NCBI RefSeq assembly: GCF_030408675.1
Contig: NZ_CP047200.1
Coordinates: 620,001-684,000 of the forward strand
Length of the DNA stretch: 64,000 nt
From: Corynebacterium durum
Lineage (GTDB): Bacteria > Actinomycetota > Actinomycetes > Mycobacteriales > Mycobacteriaceae
Reading direction: 5' to 3'
Below, one piece after another: positions 33,407 to 43,508 of the stretch (its first letter is position 1; every line of letters begins with the position of its first letter). The position numbers were made by a program, and so were the translations under genes. Under the pieces are notes generated by a model. It was not told where the DNA came from. It saw only the letters and a list, made by a program, of their open reading frames with translations, and did no database searches.

Positions 33407-35254
33407 GTGCGTGTCATTGGTTCCATCCTGGCGTCGTCAGTGGTGGTGGTACTTCTTCTCGGTTTCTCCATGATCAACGTGGTCACCCAGCGGCTTGTGG
33501 ACGCCAAAGTTGATGTCGCAAGCTCCGAAATTGATCGCGCCCGCACCACCGTCGAACGCCAAATATCGGAAACAGACACCTCCAATTCCCTCCAAGTCCG
33601 GCTGAACTCCGCGCGGTCGGCCATCTCCATGCGGGACTCCTCAACGGGGCAGGACAGCGCTGCCGTGTTTGAACCAGTCATCTTGGTCAACAACAACGAC
33701 GGCACCATCACCACCGCGCCAGAGGGTTACCGCATTCCCGAACCCCTGCGAAACTTCGTCTCCCAAAACCAAGTTTCCTACCAGTTCTCCACCATTGATC
33801 GCGTGGACGGCTCCCGCTACAAGGCACTCATTATTGGCACGCCCACCGAAAGCGACATTCCCGGGCTGCAGCTTTACCTGGTCATGCCCCTGGACAACGA
33901 AGAAGCCACGCTCGCCCTCATGCGCGGCCTGCTCTCCGCCGGTGGCGTGTGCCTGATTGTGCTGCTCATGGGCATCGCCTGGCTGACCACCCAACAAGTC
34001 ACCGGACCCGTGCGATCCGCCAGCCGCATTGCCCAACGCTTCGCCGCAGGTCACCTCCGGGAACGCATGGTGGTGGACGGCGAAGATGAAATGGCCCGCC
34101 TGGCCATCAGCTTTAATGCTATGGCGGAATCCCTGTCCAAACAGATCCGTCAGCTGGAAGAATACGGCAACCTACAGCGGCAATTCACCTCCGATGTCTC
34201 CCACGAACTGCGTACCCCGCTCACAACAGTGCGTATGGCGGCTGACATGATCGCCGACCAGAAAGACGACCTCGATCCCTACACTCAGCGCGCCTCCGAA
34301 CTGATGGTGCGCGAACTAGACCGGTTCGAATCACTTCTGGCGGAACTGTTGGAAATCTCCCGCCACGACGCCGGCGTGGCCGACCTCTCGGAAGACCGCA
34401 TCGACATCCGGACCTGCGTCAACGCCGCATGGAGCCAGGTGCAGCACCTCGCCGAAGAACTCGACGTGGAGGTATCCTTCAACGAACCGGACGAGCCCGT
34501 GTCGGTGGTGGTGGACTCCCGCCGCATCGAACGCATCATGCGCAACCTCATCGCCAACGCCATCGACCACAGCGAAGGCAACCCGGTGGAAGTGACCCTT
34601 GCTGCTACTGACGACGCCGTGGCCATCACCGTCGTCGACCACGGCGTGGGGTTGAAGCCTGGGCAAGAAGACCTGGTGTTTAACCGCTTCTGGCGTGCCG
34701 ACCCCTCCCGCAAACGCCATTCCGGCGGCACTGGTCTGGGGCTGGCCATCTCCCGGGAAGACGCAGTAATTCACGGCGGCTCCCTCGACGCAACAGGAAT
34801 CCCTGGCATTGGATCATGCTTCCGCCTGACCATTCCGCGAACTCCCTTGGCGAAATTCCAGTACAGCCCACTGCCGCTGGCCGTCCCAGGGTGGGAGCAG
34901 CACAACGATGTGGATGCGGTAGTCGAAGAACCGGAGCCACTGACCGAGGCAGACGTGGTGCTGACGGGACCGAACCACCACAACTACCGCGCCCCCCGCC
35001 GGGATGATGCTGTGACACTAGATGCCCAAGCCGAACCCCCCTCAGCGCTGTCGGTTGATGCGGTTGGTGACGCTCAGCCTGCTGATGCTAGCGAAGCCGA
35101 GGAACCAGCACGCACGTCGTACTCCGTTGAACTATCCACCGACCCAGTGGTTCCGGTGGTTGTGCCAGGACTTTCCTCCGAGGCAGACGCCAGTGACACA
35201 AGCCTCGCAGACAGCGGGCGCGGTATTCGCGACGAGAAGGGCACTCCACAGTGA
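33407..35254 (+). CDS. mtrB: Sensor histidine kinase MtrB (5' end uncertain, possible frameshift)
   Basis: Membrane helix (first ~22 residues), external sensor part, second helix (about 165-190), HAMP, kinase core with SDVSHELRTPLTT (phospho-His), NLIANAIDH, DHGVGL and GGTGLGLAIS. The C-terminal ~120 residues are a polar, acidic extension beyond the kinase. The annotated GTG 33407 has no good ribosome site. The same frame continues upstream to a stop at 33332-33334 with kinase-like sequence (FREYFLRLRDTSLEQWRTSL) but no ATG/GTG/TTG. GTG 33331, overlapping the mtrA stop, would join this frame if the T run 33342-33346 were one base shorter. MtrB senses osmotic and envelope state and phosphorylates MtrA. 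Confidence 0.9.
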   Translation: MRVIGSILASSVVVVLLLGFSMINVVTQRLVDAKVDVASSEIDRARTTVERQISETDTSNSLQVRLNSARSAISMRDSSTGQDSAAVFEPVILVNNNDGTITTAPEGYRIPEPLRNFVSQNQVSYQFSTIDRVDGSRYKALIIGTPTESDIPGLQLYLVMPLDNEEATLALMRGLLSAGGVCLIVLLMGIAWLTTQQVTGPVRSASRIAQRFAAGHLRERMVVDGEDEMARLAISFNAMAESLSKQIRQLEEYGNLQRQFTSDVSHELRTPLTTVRMAADMIADQKDDLDPYTQRASELMVRELDRFESLLAELLEISRHDAGVADLSEDRIDIRTCVNAAWSQVQHLAEELDVEVSFNEPDEPVSVVVDSRRIERIMRNLIANAIDHSEGNPVEVTLAATDDAVAITVVDHGVGLKPGQEDLVFNRFWRADPSRKRHSGGTGLGLAISREDAVIHGGSLDATGIPGIGSCFRLTIPRTPLAKFQYSPLPLAVPGWEQHNDVDAVVEEPEPLTEADVVLTGPNHHNYRAPRRDDAVTLDAQAEPPSALSVDAVGDAQPADASEAEEPARTSYSVELSTDPVVPVVVPGLSSEADASDTSLADSGRGIRDEKGTPQ

Positions 35255-37011
35255 CACCCGTATCCACATCGGTGCCAACGCACACCACGCCACGAAAAAC
35301 CGTCACCACCACCCTGGCCGTCGTCTCCATCATGGGTCTTGTCGCCGGGTGCACCACAGTGCCAGGGGACTCCACGCCTCAGGCGCTTCGCTCCTTCGCG
35401 CCCGCACAAAGCAACATTGACGTTCCCTCCCCAGTTCCCGGCAGGGAACCCGACCTGCTGCTCAGGGACTTTTTCACCGCGTCCGCCAACCCCACCCAAA
35501 ACTATCAGGCAGCCCGTTCCTTCCTCAGCCCTGACATGGCGTCACAGTGGGATAACCAATCCAACACCCTCATCCTCGACCGCATTGATCTCAACGCCAA
35601 TGCGGGTGCCACGGCTGACCGCATCAGCTACATTGTGCGAGGAACCGTGGTGGGCAACATGAGCACTGGCGGTGTGTACGCCCCAGAAAACGGCGACTAC
35701 GAAGCCTCCATCGAACTGAGAAAAATCAACGGCGAATGGCGCATCACCTCACTGCCGCCAGGAGTCATCCTGGAAAAGGTGGAACTACGCAACAACTATC
35801 AGCCCCATGAGCTGTATTTCCTCGACCCGACCGGGCGATTCCTGGTGCGCGACCGGCGGTGGGTCTACAACGGTCAGCCTTCCACCGGCTCGGCGCTGCT
35901 CTCCCTCATGGTGGAGGGACCACAGCGTGGCATCGCCCCGGGTGTGGTCAACGAAGTACCCGAGGGGGCCGTGTTCAGCGGCATGAAAGACGGAGCTTAC
36001 ACCTTCATTGGGTTTGGCGAACTCAATGCCGACCAGCGGCACCGTTTCGCCGCCCAAGTGGTGTGGACGCTTGCCCGCGCCGGGGTGGCTGGCCCTTACA
36101 GAGTCACCCTTGACGGCGTTCCCCTGGAAATAGGCCAGGCTGGCCTATCGGTCGAAGACGTTGCGGAATTCAACCCCAACGTAGGCGTGGGGTCGCTATC
36201 CCCGCTGTACGCGCTGAGCAACGGACAGCTGTATGTGGTGTCCTCCGACCGCGTTGATCTCGCCCCCGGACGGTGGGGTGCGCAGGACGCGCAACTCGAA
36301 TCGGCCGACATTTCTGCCACCGGCGACGTTGTGGCAGCGGTGCAAACCACAGGCGAAGGGGACGACAAGAAATCTCAAGTGCTGCTCGGGCCACTCAACG
36401 GCGAGACCACCACTGCACTAGAACGCCGTACCCTTTCTCGCCCCAGCCTGGAATACGACGCCTCCGCCTTCTGGACAGTTCTTGACGGCACCACCATCGC
36501 GCGCGTCTCCCGATCCAGCGCCACCGGGGAAATGTCACAAATCGAGGTAGATAAAGATGCCTTCGGTGACGCCACGGGCGCCATTTCTGTGCTGCGGCTG
36601 TCACATTCCGGTGTCCGGGTGGCCATGATTATCGACGGCCGCGTCTACCTCGGTACCGTCTCACGGCCCGCGCCGGGTGAGAGGAAGATCACCAACCTGG
36701 TTCAGATCGCACCAAGCATTGGGAACACGGCGCTGACATTGGATTGGCAGCATGACGGCTCATTGTTGGTCGGGACGTCGTCGCCGGACACGCCAGTGCG
36801 GCGAGTAGAGCTGGACGGCTCGGAAGTCACGCCGCTGTCGGCGGGGAACATCACCGCGCCGGTGGTGGCCGTGGCATCGTCAACGAACAACATTTACGTG
36901 ACGGATTCCCGTGCGGTGCTGCAATTGCCGTCAAACGGGCCGTCGTCAGCGTTTTGGCGTGAAGTTCCTGCTCTTCAGGGCACACGTGCGGCACCGGTGG
37001 TGGCACACTAG
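35251..37011 (+). CDS. lpqB: Lipoprotein LpqB
   Basis: 586 residues from GTG 35251, which overlaps the mtrB stop. Lipobox LVAGC (Cys34). Then a GerMN-like domain (about 200-320) and a beta-propeller-like C-terminal half. LpqB binds the MtrB sensor part and tunes MtrA phosphorylation. The mtrA-mtrB-lpqB order is conserved through the actinobacteria. Confidence 0.95.
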   Translation: MTPVSTSVPTHTTPRKTVTTTLAVVSIMGLVAGCTTVPGDSTPQALRSFAPAQSNIDVPSPVPGREPDLLLRDFFTASANPTQNYQAARSFLSPDMASQWDNQSNTLILDRIDLNANAGATADRISYIVRGTVVGNMSTGGVYAPENGDYEASIELRKINGEWRITSLPPGVILEKVELRNNYQPHELYFLDPTGRFLVRDRRWVYNGQPSTGSALLSLMVEGPQRGIAPGVVNEVPEGAVFSGMKDGAYTFIGFGELNADQRHRFAAQVVWTLARAGVAGPYRVTLDGVPLEIGQAGLSVEDVAEFNPNVGVGSLSPLYALSNGQLYVVSSDRVDLAPGRWGAQDAQLESADISATGDVVAAVQTTGEGDDKKSQVLLGPLNGETTTALERRTLSRPSLEYDASAFWTVLDGTTIARVSRSSATGEMSQIEVDKDAFGDATGAISVLRLSHSGVRVAMIIDGRVYLGTVSRPAPGERKITNLVQIAPSIGNTALTLDWQHDGSLLVGTSSPDTPVRRVELDGSEVTPLSAGNITAPVVAVASSTNNIYVTDSRAVLQLPSNGPSSAFWREVPALQGTRAAPVVAH

Positions 37012-37034
37012 AGATACAGGAAAAGAGGGGGGAC

Positions 37035-37646
37035 ATGCTGGAATTGTTGTTTCCGAAGAGCTGCGCTGGATGCGGTGCGGCAGGGGTGAGTTTGTGTGCG
37101 AGCTGCCAGGAGGAGCTTCGGCGGGTGCCGCATCGAGTGTCCTGCACGGTGGATCCGCGCGTGCCGGTGTGGGCGCTGAGTCCGTACGCAGGGGCGCATC
37201 GCCAGCTTGTTATCTCCATGAAGGAGCGCGGGCGTCGAGACGCGTGTGCTTATGTTGGTGCGGCGGTGCGGGCAGCGGTGGATTTCCTTGCCGCGCGGGG
37301 CGAGCTTCCATTCGCAGTGGACCTCACTCTGGTGCCGGCCCCAACACGCGCTCGCTCAGCACGGTTACGGGGCGGCGACACGGTCACGGCGGTGTGTGCG
37401 TCCTCAGGCTTATCGACGGTCCCGTGCGTGCAACACCGCAGTTCAGTGCGGGATTCTGTGGGGCTTGATGCTGCTGCGCGGCGTCGAAACCTGGCGGAAG
37501 GCGTGGACCTGCTTCAAGTGCCGCCGTCGCCAGCGTTGCTGGTGGACGATGTTGTGACCACCGGGGCGACGGTGGAGGCCACCTGTGCCGTGCTGTTTAG
37601 CGCGGGGGTAGAAGTCAGTGGAGTTTTGGCTGTGTGTGCTGCGTGA
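37035..37646 (+). CDS. ComF family phosphoribosyltransferase-like protein
   Basis: 203 residues. N-terminal zinc ribbon CAGCGAAGVSLCASC, and a type I PRT domain with the PRPP loop LLVDDVVTTGATV near the C-terminus. It belongs to the ComF family (Rv3242c position) between lpqB and hpf. The family is tied to DNA uptake in some bacteria; its role in this order is not known. Confidence 0.88.
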   Translation: MLELLFPKSCAGCGAAGVSLCASCQEELRRVPHRVSCTVDPRVPVWALSPYAGAHRQLVISMKERGRRDACAYVGAAVRAAVDFLAARGELPFAVDLTLVPAPTRARSARLRGGDTVTAVCASSGLSTVPCVQHRSSVRDSVGLDAAARRRNLAEGVDLLQVPPSPALLVDDVVTTGATVEATCAVLFSAGVEVSGVLAVCAA

Positions 37647-37776
37647 AAGGTGGGGTTATGTAGCGCAGAGGTTATGACCAGAGGTATCCTTAAGGTGTAG
37701 TAATTCACATCATCGCGGACGTTGTGAGTAATCCCGCTCACATTGTGCGGTGGATACAACCGGGAGGTAAGAGCAA

Positions 37777-38442
37777 GTGACCATACCTGCTGAAAACAAC
37801 GATGTCCTGCGCCCGGACACCCAGGTGACTATTACCGGACGCAACGTCGAGGTTCCCGACCACTTTGCCGAGCGCGTGCACGCCAAACTGGCAAAAATTG
37901 CGCGTCTCGACCCCACATTGACGTTCTTCCACGTTGAGCTTCAACATGAGCCTAACCCGCGTCGCGCCGACGAGAGCGACAAGATTCAGATCACAGCTAC
38001 AGGTAAAGGTCACATTGCCCGTGCTGAAGCTAAGGAAGATAGTTTCTATGCAGCGCTGGAAACAGCCCTGGCACGCATGGAACGCTCACTGCGCAAAGTG
38101 AAGGCACGGCGGCGCATCAGCCGCTCCGGGCACCGCGCCCCCAAAGGGGTGGGGGAGGTCGCAGCGGATCTGGTGGCAGATGCAACTGCTGCGGTATCAC
38201 AGCAACCCGAGGGCAAGTTTGATGTGGATCCCTACGAAGATTCCGTCACCGACGTTGTGCCTGGTCAGGTCGTTCGTACCAAGGAACACTCCTCCACGCC
38301 GATGAGTGTGGACGATGCTCTTTCTGAAATGGAACTTGTGGGTCATGATTTCTACTTGTTTGTCAATGAAGAAACCGGGCGCCCGTCTGTGGTATACCGC
38401 CGTCATGCCTTTGACTATGGGCTGATCAGCCTTGCTGAATAG
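37777..38442 (+). CDS. hpf: Ribosome hibernation promoting factor (long form)
   Basis: 221 residues from GTG 37777 with GGGAGG upstream. N-terminal S30AE domain (about 10-110, VTITGRNVEVPDHFAERVHAKL) and the C-terminal dimerisation domain (about 165-221, MSVDDALSEMELVGHDFYLFVNEETG) joined by a linker. The long form alone makes 100S ribosome dimers in stationary phase. Hairpin terminator follows at 38482. Confidence 0.95.
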   Translation: MTIPAENNDVLRPDTQVTITGRNVEVPDHFAERVHAKLAKIARLDPTLTFFHVELQHEPNPRRADESDKIQITATGKGHIARAEAKEDSFYAALETALARMERSLRKVKARRRISRSGHRAPKGVGEVAADLVADATAAVSQQPEGKFDVDPYEDSVTDVVPGQVVRTKEHSSTPMSVDDALSEMELVGHDFYLFVNEETGRPSVVYRRHAFDYGLISLAE

Positions 38443-38481
38443 GCGCATTTCCGCCGGTTAACGCCGGTACATAGTCCTTAC

Positions 38482-38530
38482 ACCGCCATCGTGTTAGCAT
38501 TACCGAAGCTAGCCACGGTGGCGGTTTCTT
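38482..38530 (+). terminator. Terminator after hpf
   Basis: ACCGCCATCGTG (38482-38493) pairs with CACGGTGGCGGT (38514-38525) over 12 positions with one wobble, followed by TTCTT. Separates hpf from secA. Confidence 0.8.
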
Positions 38531-38605
38531 AAGGCGTGTGGCAAACAGAGTAGACTAGTCAAGACTGTAAACGCGAAAGCCAAAGTTAGAAAAGGACGAA
38601 CGCCT

Positions 38606-41140
38606 GTGTTTGGACTGTCCAAGATCCTCCGCGTCGGTGACGGTCGCGCTGTAAAGCGCTTGAAAAAGATCGCCGACGAGGTGATCGCACTTGAGCCGGA
38701 ATACGCTGATCTCAGCGATGAGGAACTGAAGGCCAAAACGGCGGAGTTCAAAAAACGCCTGAAAAAGGGCGAAACGCTTGACGATATTCTGCTGGAAGCC
38801 TTCGCCGTGGCGCGTGAAGCCTCCTGGCGAGTACTGGACCAGAAACACTACCCCGTGCAGATCATGGGTGGTGCTGCACTCCACTTTGGCAACGTCGCCG
38901 AAATGCGCACCGGTGAAGGCAAGACCCTCACCTGTGTGCTGCCCGCCTACCTCAATGCCCTCGAAGGCAAAGGCGTGCACGTGGTCACCGTCAATGACTA
39001 CCTTGCCAAGCGCGACTCGGAATGGATGGGTCGTGTGCACCGCTTCCTGGGACTGACCACCGATGTGATTCTTGCGGACATGACCCCGCAAGAGCGTCGA
39101 GACGCATACAACGCCGACATCACCTACGGCACCAACAACGAATTGGGCTTCGACTACCTGCGCGATAATATGGCGCGCTCCATCGACGAACTCGTGCAGC
39201 GTCCGCACAACTACGCCATCGTTGACGAGGTGGACTCTATCCTCATTGACGAAGCCCGCACGCCGCTGATTATTTCCGGTCCTGCGGACGGTTCCTCCCA
39301 GTGGTACACCGTGTTCGCGCAGATCGTTCCCCGCATGACCCGTGACGTTCACTATGAAGTAGATGAGCGCAAACGTACCGTCGGCGTCAAGGAAGAAGGC
39401 GTCAACTTTGTGGAAGACCAGCTGGGCATTGAAAACCTCTATGCCCCCGAGCACTCCCAGCTGGTCAGCTACCTCAACAACGCCATCAAAGCCGAGGAAC
39501 TATTCACCCGCGACAAGGACTACATTATTCGTGGTGGGGAAGTCCTCATCGTGGACGAATTCACGGGCCGTGTCCTCGCCGGTCGCCGTTACAACGAAGG
39601 CATGCACCAGGCCATTGAGGCCAAGGAAGGCGTGGAGATCAAAAACGAAAACCAAACCCTGGCCACCATCACGCTGCAGAACTACTTCCGTTTGTACAAC
39701 AAACTCGCAGGTATGACTGGTACCGCCGAGACAGAAGCCGCCGAGCTGCACCAAATCTACAAACTCGACGTGGTGACCATCCCCACCAACCGCCCCAACC
39801 AGCGTGAAGACCTCACCGACCTGGTGTACAAAACCCAGGAAGCCAAATTCGCCGCTGTGGTGGACGACATTGTCGAACGCGTGGCCAAAAACCAGCCAGT
39901 GCTGGTGGGTACCACCTCTGTGGAACGCTCCGAATACCTTTCCCAACTTCTGCAACGCCGTGGCGTGAAACACCACGTGCTTAACGCAAAACACCACGAA
40001 CAGGAAGCCGAAATTGTCGCCCAGGCAGGCCTCCCCGGTGCCGTGACCGTGGCTACCAACATGGCCGGTCGTGGTACCGACATCGTGCTCGGCGGCAACC
40101 CCGACATTCTTGCGGACATCAACCTACGTGCGCGTGGACTTGATCCGGTGGAAACCCCCGAGGAATACGAAGCAGCCTGGGACGCCGAGATCAACCGCAT
40201 GCGTAAACGCTCTGAAAAGTACGCCGAGCGGGTCCGTAAAGCCGGTGGCCTGTACGTGCTGGGTACCGAACGCCACGAATCACGCCGCATTGATAACCAG
40301 CTGCGCGGACGTTCTGGACGTCAGGGCGACCCAGGTGCCACCCGCTTCTATCTATCCATGCGCGATGAACTCATGGTCCGCTTCGTCGGTGCAACCATGG
40401 AAAACATGATGAACCGCCTCAACGTGCCTGACGACGTCCCGATCGAGGCCAAGATTGTCACCAACTCCATCAAAGGTGCCCAAACCCAGGTGGAGAACCA
40501 AAACTTTGAGGTGCGCAAAAACGTGCTCAAGTACGACGAGGTGATGAACGAACAGCGCAAAGTCATCTACGCCGAGCGCCGCGAAATTCTCGAAGGCCGC
40601 GACGTGGCCAACCAGGTGGAAAGCATGATTGAGGAAACCGTCGCCGCCTACGTCGCCGGCGCCACCGCCGATGGCTATGTGGAGGACTGGGACCTCGACG
40701 AACTCTGGAATGCCCTGAACGGCCTCTACGGACCCACCATGACCTGGGAGTCACTGCTGGATGGCAGCGAATTCGGCGAACCAGGCGAACTGCCCGCCGA
40801 CGAACTGCGCGACGCTCTCATTGAAGACGCCCTAGCCCAGTACAAAGAGCTGGAAGAGCAAGTTGCCAGCATCGGCGGCGATGCTCAAATGCGCGAAATT
40901 GAGCGCATGGTCATCCTAGGCGTGGTGGACCAGAAATGGCGTGAACACCTCTACGAGATGGACTACCTCAAAGAAGGCATTGGCCTGCGTGCCATGGCGC
41001 AGCGCGACCCGCTGGTGGAATACCAAAAAGAAGGCGGCGACATGTTCAACGCGATGAAAGACGGCATCAAGGAAGAAACCGTCCGCCAGTTGTTCCTGCT
41101 GCGTCAGCAGATGCAGCCAACGCAGCCTGCTGAGGTGTAA
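38606..41140 (+). CDS. secA: Preprotein translocase ATPase SecA1
   Basis: 844 residues from GTG 38606 with AAGGACG upstream. Walker [13 protein letters not shown]-like [14 protein letters not shown], the NMAGRGTDI and [11 protein letters not shown] motifs of the second motor half, PPXD and helical wing domains all fit housekeeping SecA1. The C-terminal zinc finger of some SecA proteins is absent, as in other actinobacteria. Drives Sec export. Confidence 0.98.
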   Translation: MFGLSKILRVGDGRAVKRLKKIADEVIALEPEYADLSDEELKAKTAEFKKRLKKGETLDDILLEAFAVAREASWRVLDQKHYPVQIMGGAALHFGNVAEMRTGEGKTLTCVLPAYLNALEGKGVHVVTVNDYLAKRDSEWMGRVHRFLGLTTDVILADMTPQERRDAYNADITYGTNNELGFDYLRDNMARSIDELVQRPHNYAIVDEVDSILIDEARTPLIISGPADGSSQWYTVFAQIVPRMTRDVHYEVDERKRTVGVKEEGVNFVEDQLGIENLYAPEHSQLVSYLNNAIKAEELFTRDKDYIIRGGEVLIVDEFTGRVLAGRRYNEGMHQAIEAKEGVEIKNENQTLATITLQNYFRLYNKLAGMTGTAETEAAELHQIYKLDVVTIPTNRPNQREDLTDLVYKTQEAKFAAVVDDIVERVAKNQPVLVGTTSVERSEYLSQLLQRRGVKHHVLNAKHHEQEAEIVAQAGLPGAVTVATNMAGRGTDIVLGGNPDILADINLRARGLDPVETPEEYEAAWDAEINRMRKRSEKYAERVRKAGGLYVLGTERHESRRIDNQLRGRSGRQGDPGATRFYLSMRDELMVRFVGATMENMMNRLNVPDDVPIEAKIVTNSIKGAQTQVENQNFEVRKNVLKYDEVMNEQRKVIYAERREILEGRDVANQVESMIEETVAAYVAGATADGYVEDWDLDELWNALNGLYGPTMTWESLLDGSEFGEPGELPADELRDALIEDALAQYKELEEQVASIGGDAQMREIERMVILGVVDQKWREHLYEMDYLKEGIGLRAMAQRDPLVEYQKEGGDMFNAMKDGIKEETVRQLFLLRQQMQPTQPAEV

Positions 41141-41149
41141 ATAGGCGAG

Positions 41150-41659
41150 TTAGAAGATTCGGAGTGCGACCATGGTCCACTCCGATTTTTCTATGACCCG
41201 ACGCCGCTGCAGCCGCGCGGCAAAAGCAAAGGAATGATCGCCCACGACGCATGTGCCGCACACCTCAGCGGCGGTGACAGCGTTCTGAGGGGCAGTGCCC
41301 TCAGTGTTTGTGGAAGTTGGCGGGGGAGGGGCGTCGTCACGCGGCGTAGACGGGACAACCAGCGGAAAAATATGCAGTGACCGTAACCTGGCAGCCCCAC
41401 GGACAGTGGATTGTCGCAGGCGCGCTGAGACATGAATGCGTACACCCGAGCTGAAGCGTTGAGGGGTGATGTGTGCCAGTGGACGCCTGCCGAATGCCAC
41501 TCCCAGGGCTACTGTGACTAAAAGCACTGTAGCGTGGTGGAGGTCGGGCGGGACGCGCATCTCCCGCGCAGATGTGTCTGATGTATGTGTCAGTGGCGCC
41601 ATCGGCGCGCATGGCACCAGCGTTTTTAAGTAACTCATGCCGGGAATCACAGTAAGCAT
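41150..41659 (-). CDS. Rv3235 family protein
   Basis: 169 residues from ATG 41659 with AAGGAGC 8 bases upstream (better supported than the longer frame to 41731). A hydrophobic stretch (ATVLLVTVALGVAFG) is followed by a basic region. The end, CVVGDHSFAFAARLQRRR then SEWTMVALRIF, matches the actinobacterial Rv3235 family. The function is unknown. Its last codons also form the secA terminator hairpin. Confidence 0.7.
   Translation of the reverse strand: MLTVIPGMSYLKTLVPCAPMAPLTHTSDTSAREMRVPPDLHHATVLLVTVALGVAFGRRPLAHITPQRFSSGVRIHVSARLRQSTVRGAARLRSLHIFPLVVPSTPRDDAPPPPTSTNTEGTAPQNAVTAAEVCGTCVVGDHSFAFAARLQRRRVIEKSEWTMVALRIF
41159..41190. terminator. secA terminator inside the end of the convergent gene
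   Basis: TCGGAGTG (41159-41166) pairs with CACTCCGA (41178-41185), extended by an inner GACCATGGTC palindrome, then a T run (ATTTTTC). On the other strand the same bases encode S-E-W-T-M-V-A-L-R of the Rv3235-like protein. Confidence 0.7.
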
Positions 41660-41831
41660 ATGTGCTCCTTTGTGTCGTGTTTTCCACGGCAGGCTTGAAT
41701 CACATGTTCTATCGCGTGGGGTGCGCGACAAAAAGAGGAAATCGGGCTAGGTTTTACTATGTCACAAATGAAGGCGATACATAAAACATCTATGCTCGGT
41801 TGTACTGAAAACGTAATAAGGAAGGTGGCGC

Positions 41832-42242
41832 GTGCGCGGATTGATCGTTGACTATTGCGGAGTCCTAGATGGACCCGAGGAGGACCAGGCCAGGTGGCGT
41901 AGCCTGCTGTCCGCCGCCCGCAATAATGGGGTAGCAACCGCAGTGCTTTCCAACGACCCGGGCGGTCCCGGTGCCGAGCCGATCCGTGAACTGGAATACC
42001 ACGGTATTGTGGACGCCGTGGTGCTCTCTGGGGAGATCGGAGCGGACAAACCAGACCCCGAAGCATTCCGAATCGCCGCAGACACCATTGACCTGCCCAT
42101 GCGAGACTGTGTCATGGTTGATGACTCAATACTGAATGTCCGTGCCGCCGTGGACTGTGGCATGGTTGGTGTCTATTACCAGCAGTTTGATAGAGCTGTG
42201 GTGGAAGTGACCGGTCTCTTCGGAATCGAGGGAGAATTCTAA
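41832..42242 (+). CDS. HAD-superfamily hydrolase (small, capless)
   Basis: 136 residues from GTG 41832, with GGAAGG upstream. Motif I is DYCGVLDG: the nucleophile Asp is present but the +2 acid residue is Cys. Motif II LSND, motif III ADKPDPEAF and motif IV VMVDDSILNVRAA follow. No cap domain fits in this length. Substrate unknown; the Cys substitution may mean reduced hydrolysis. Next gene starts 3 bases later. Confidence 0.8.
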   Translation: MRGLIVDYCGVLDGPEEDQARWRSLLSAARNNGVATAVLSNDPGGPGAEPIRELEYHGIVDAVVLSGEIGADKPDPEAFRIAADTIDLPMRDCVMVDDSILNVRAAVDCGMVGVYYQQFDRAVVEVTGLFGIEGEF

Positions 42243-42245
42243 AAC

Positions 42246-42752
42246 ATGCGAGTCTACCTTCCGGCAACCTTTAGCACCCTTCAAGAATTAAGCGACACCG
42301 GAGGGTTCACCGTGCGGTCCGGCTACGGCTTTGCCGTCACCCCCGCACTTAATGATTACTTCGTCTCTGGCGACCCCGAGGAGGTCGCGCATTTCGCGTT
42401 TATCGACGCCGCCCGGGCCTCCCTCCGCCTCCTAGCCATTGGCGACAACGAAGCATTCCCGCACCGTCGCGTGGTCATCTCTGCGGATATCGACGACAAC
42501 CTGGTTGAGTTGCAGCCCCACAACGGGGAATCAGTGGTGAAACTCAGCCCCGCGCACGTAGAGCTCGATGCTGTAGCGGCCATCCACGTGGACATTGAGT
42601 CCTCTGAAGCCGCCACCGCTGCCGCTATTGAAGCTATCGACGCCGCGGACCTTGGGGATGAAGATGCCGAGTTCACTGTTGGCGATGCTGACGACAATTT
42701 CATGGCTTGGTACGACCCGGTTGAACTCGCCGTGCTGGTTGAGTTGATGTAG
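42246..42752 (+). CDS. DUF6912 protein
   Basis: 168 residues. It starts MRVYLPATFSTLQEL and has DAARASLRLL and a WYDPVELAVLVEL end, as in the actinobacterial DUF6912 family found in this neighbourhood. Acidic and probably cytoplasmic; unknown function. Coupled to the HAD gene. The 211 bases after it are A+T-rich and hold no clear gene. Confidence 0.75.
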   Translation: MRVYLPATFSTLQELSDTGGFTVRSGYGFAVTPALNDYFVSGDPEEVAHFAFIDAARASLRLLAIGDNEAFPHRRVVISADIDDNLVELQPHNGESVVKLSPAHVELDAVAAIHVDIESSEAATAAAIEAIDAADLGDEDAEFTVGDADDNFMAWYDPVELAVLVELM

Positions 42753-42963
42753 GTTCCGCAGGTCGGGGGACCGGGGGCTGGGATTCTATTCTTCGGCGTT
42801 ACCTGACTACTTGTGTGTAGATGAAAATGGGTTTGGGTCAAATTGAATCAATTCAGTTGAGAAGTGTGGGGCTCTATAAATATGTGCATGTCTGGGGGTG
42901 GCGAAGAAAATGGTCGAAATATTGGTAAGTATAGGTGGATGATCATATTAGGGGAGTGTTGGT

Positions 42964-43407
42964 TTGCGCAATTATGGCCAAATAAAGTTAGTTGAGAAGA
43001 GAACTCCCTATTTGTGGTGGGTTTTAATCGGATTTTTCTTAATGCTGGTCGGTTTGTCTGCGACGTTTATTACGGGACCGGATTCTGATGATGAAAATAT
43101 CGGCGGAGCAATGACCGCTATATTTGGATTCGTTTTTTGCATAGGTTCTATTGTGTGCATTGTGAGACCGTTGGTGTTGACTATCGATGAGACCGGAGTG
43201 GAAATCCGTGAAGGTTTTGCTCGTGCTAAGCGCATAGCCTGGCATGACGTTCGTGAGACTTCACTAGGGAATACTGGTGTAACTATTTTTCTTAAAGGTA
43301 TGCATAGTAAAATTGTCCAGGTGCCTGATTTTGCTGGTGTTGATCGAGAACAAGTGCACGATCTTCTTGACTATCGCTTTAAATGGTATCGAGAAAATAG
43401 CAAGTAA
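42964..43407 (+). CDS. Membrane protein with PH-like domain (hypothetical)
   Basis: 147 residues from TTG 42964 (AGGGGAG upstream). Two membrane segments (about 17-38 and 49-70), then a cytoplasmic part (LTIDETGVEIREGFARAKRIAWHDVRE) resembling bacterial PH domains of small membrane proteins. Its base composition is clearly more A+T-rich than its neighbours, as is the leader, which suggests a recent arrival. Function unknown. Confidence 0.65.
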   Translation: MRNYGQIKLVEKRTPYLWWVLIGFFLMLVGLSATFITGPDSDDENIGGAMTAIFGFVFCIGSIVCIVRPLVLTIDETGVEIREGFARAKRIAWHDVRETSLGNTGVTIFLKGMHSKIVQVPDFAGVDREQVHDLLDYRFKWYRENSK

Positions 43408-43440
43408 AAATTATCGTGTAAAATAACCCGACCAACGCCA

Positions 43441-43485
43441 CACCCCCTGTTCCTTGCGGTTGTCAGACAAGGAACAGGGGGCGTG
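43441..43485. terminator. Strong bidirectional terminator
   Basis: CACCCCCTGTTCCTTG (43441-43456) pairs with CAAGGAACAGGGGGCGTG (43468-43485) through a short loop. It lies between two converging genes, the PH-like protein and the adhesin. Confidence 0.85.
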
Positions 43486-43508
43486 CTGTTACGCGGCGTA
43501 GTTACTGT

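Noticed and set aside
37723..37742. TGTGA-N10-TCACA upstream of hpf as a GlxR site
   Set aside because: The half-sites are good but spaced 10 apart instead of 6.
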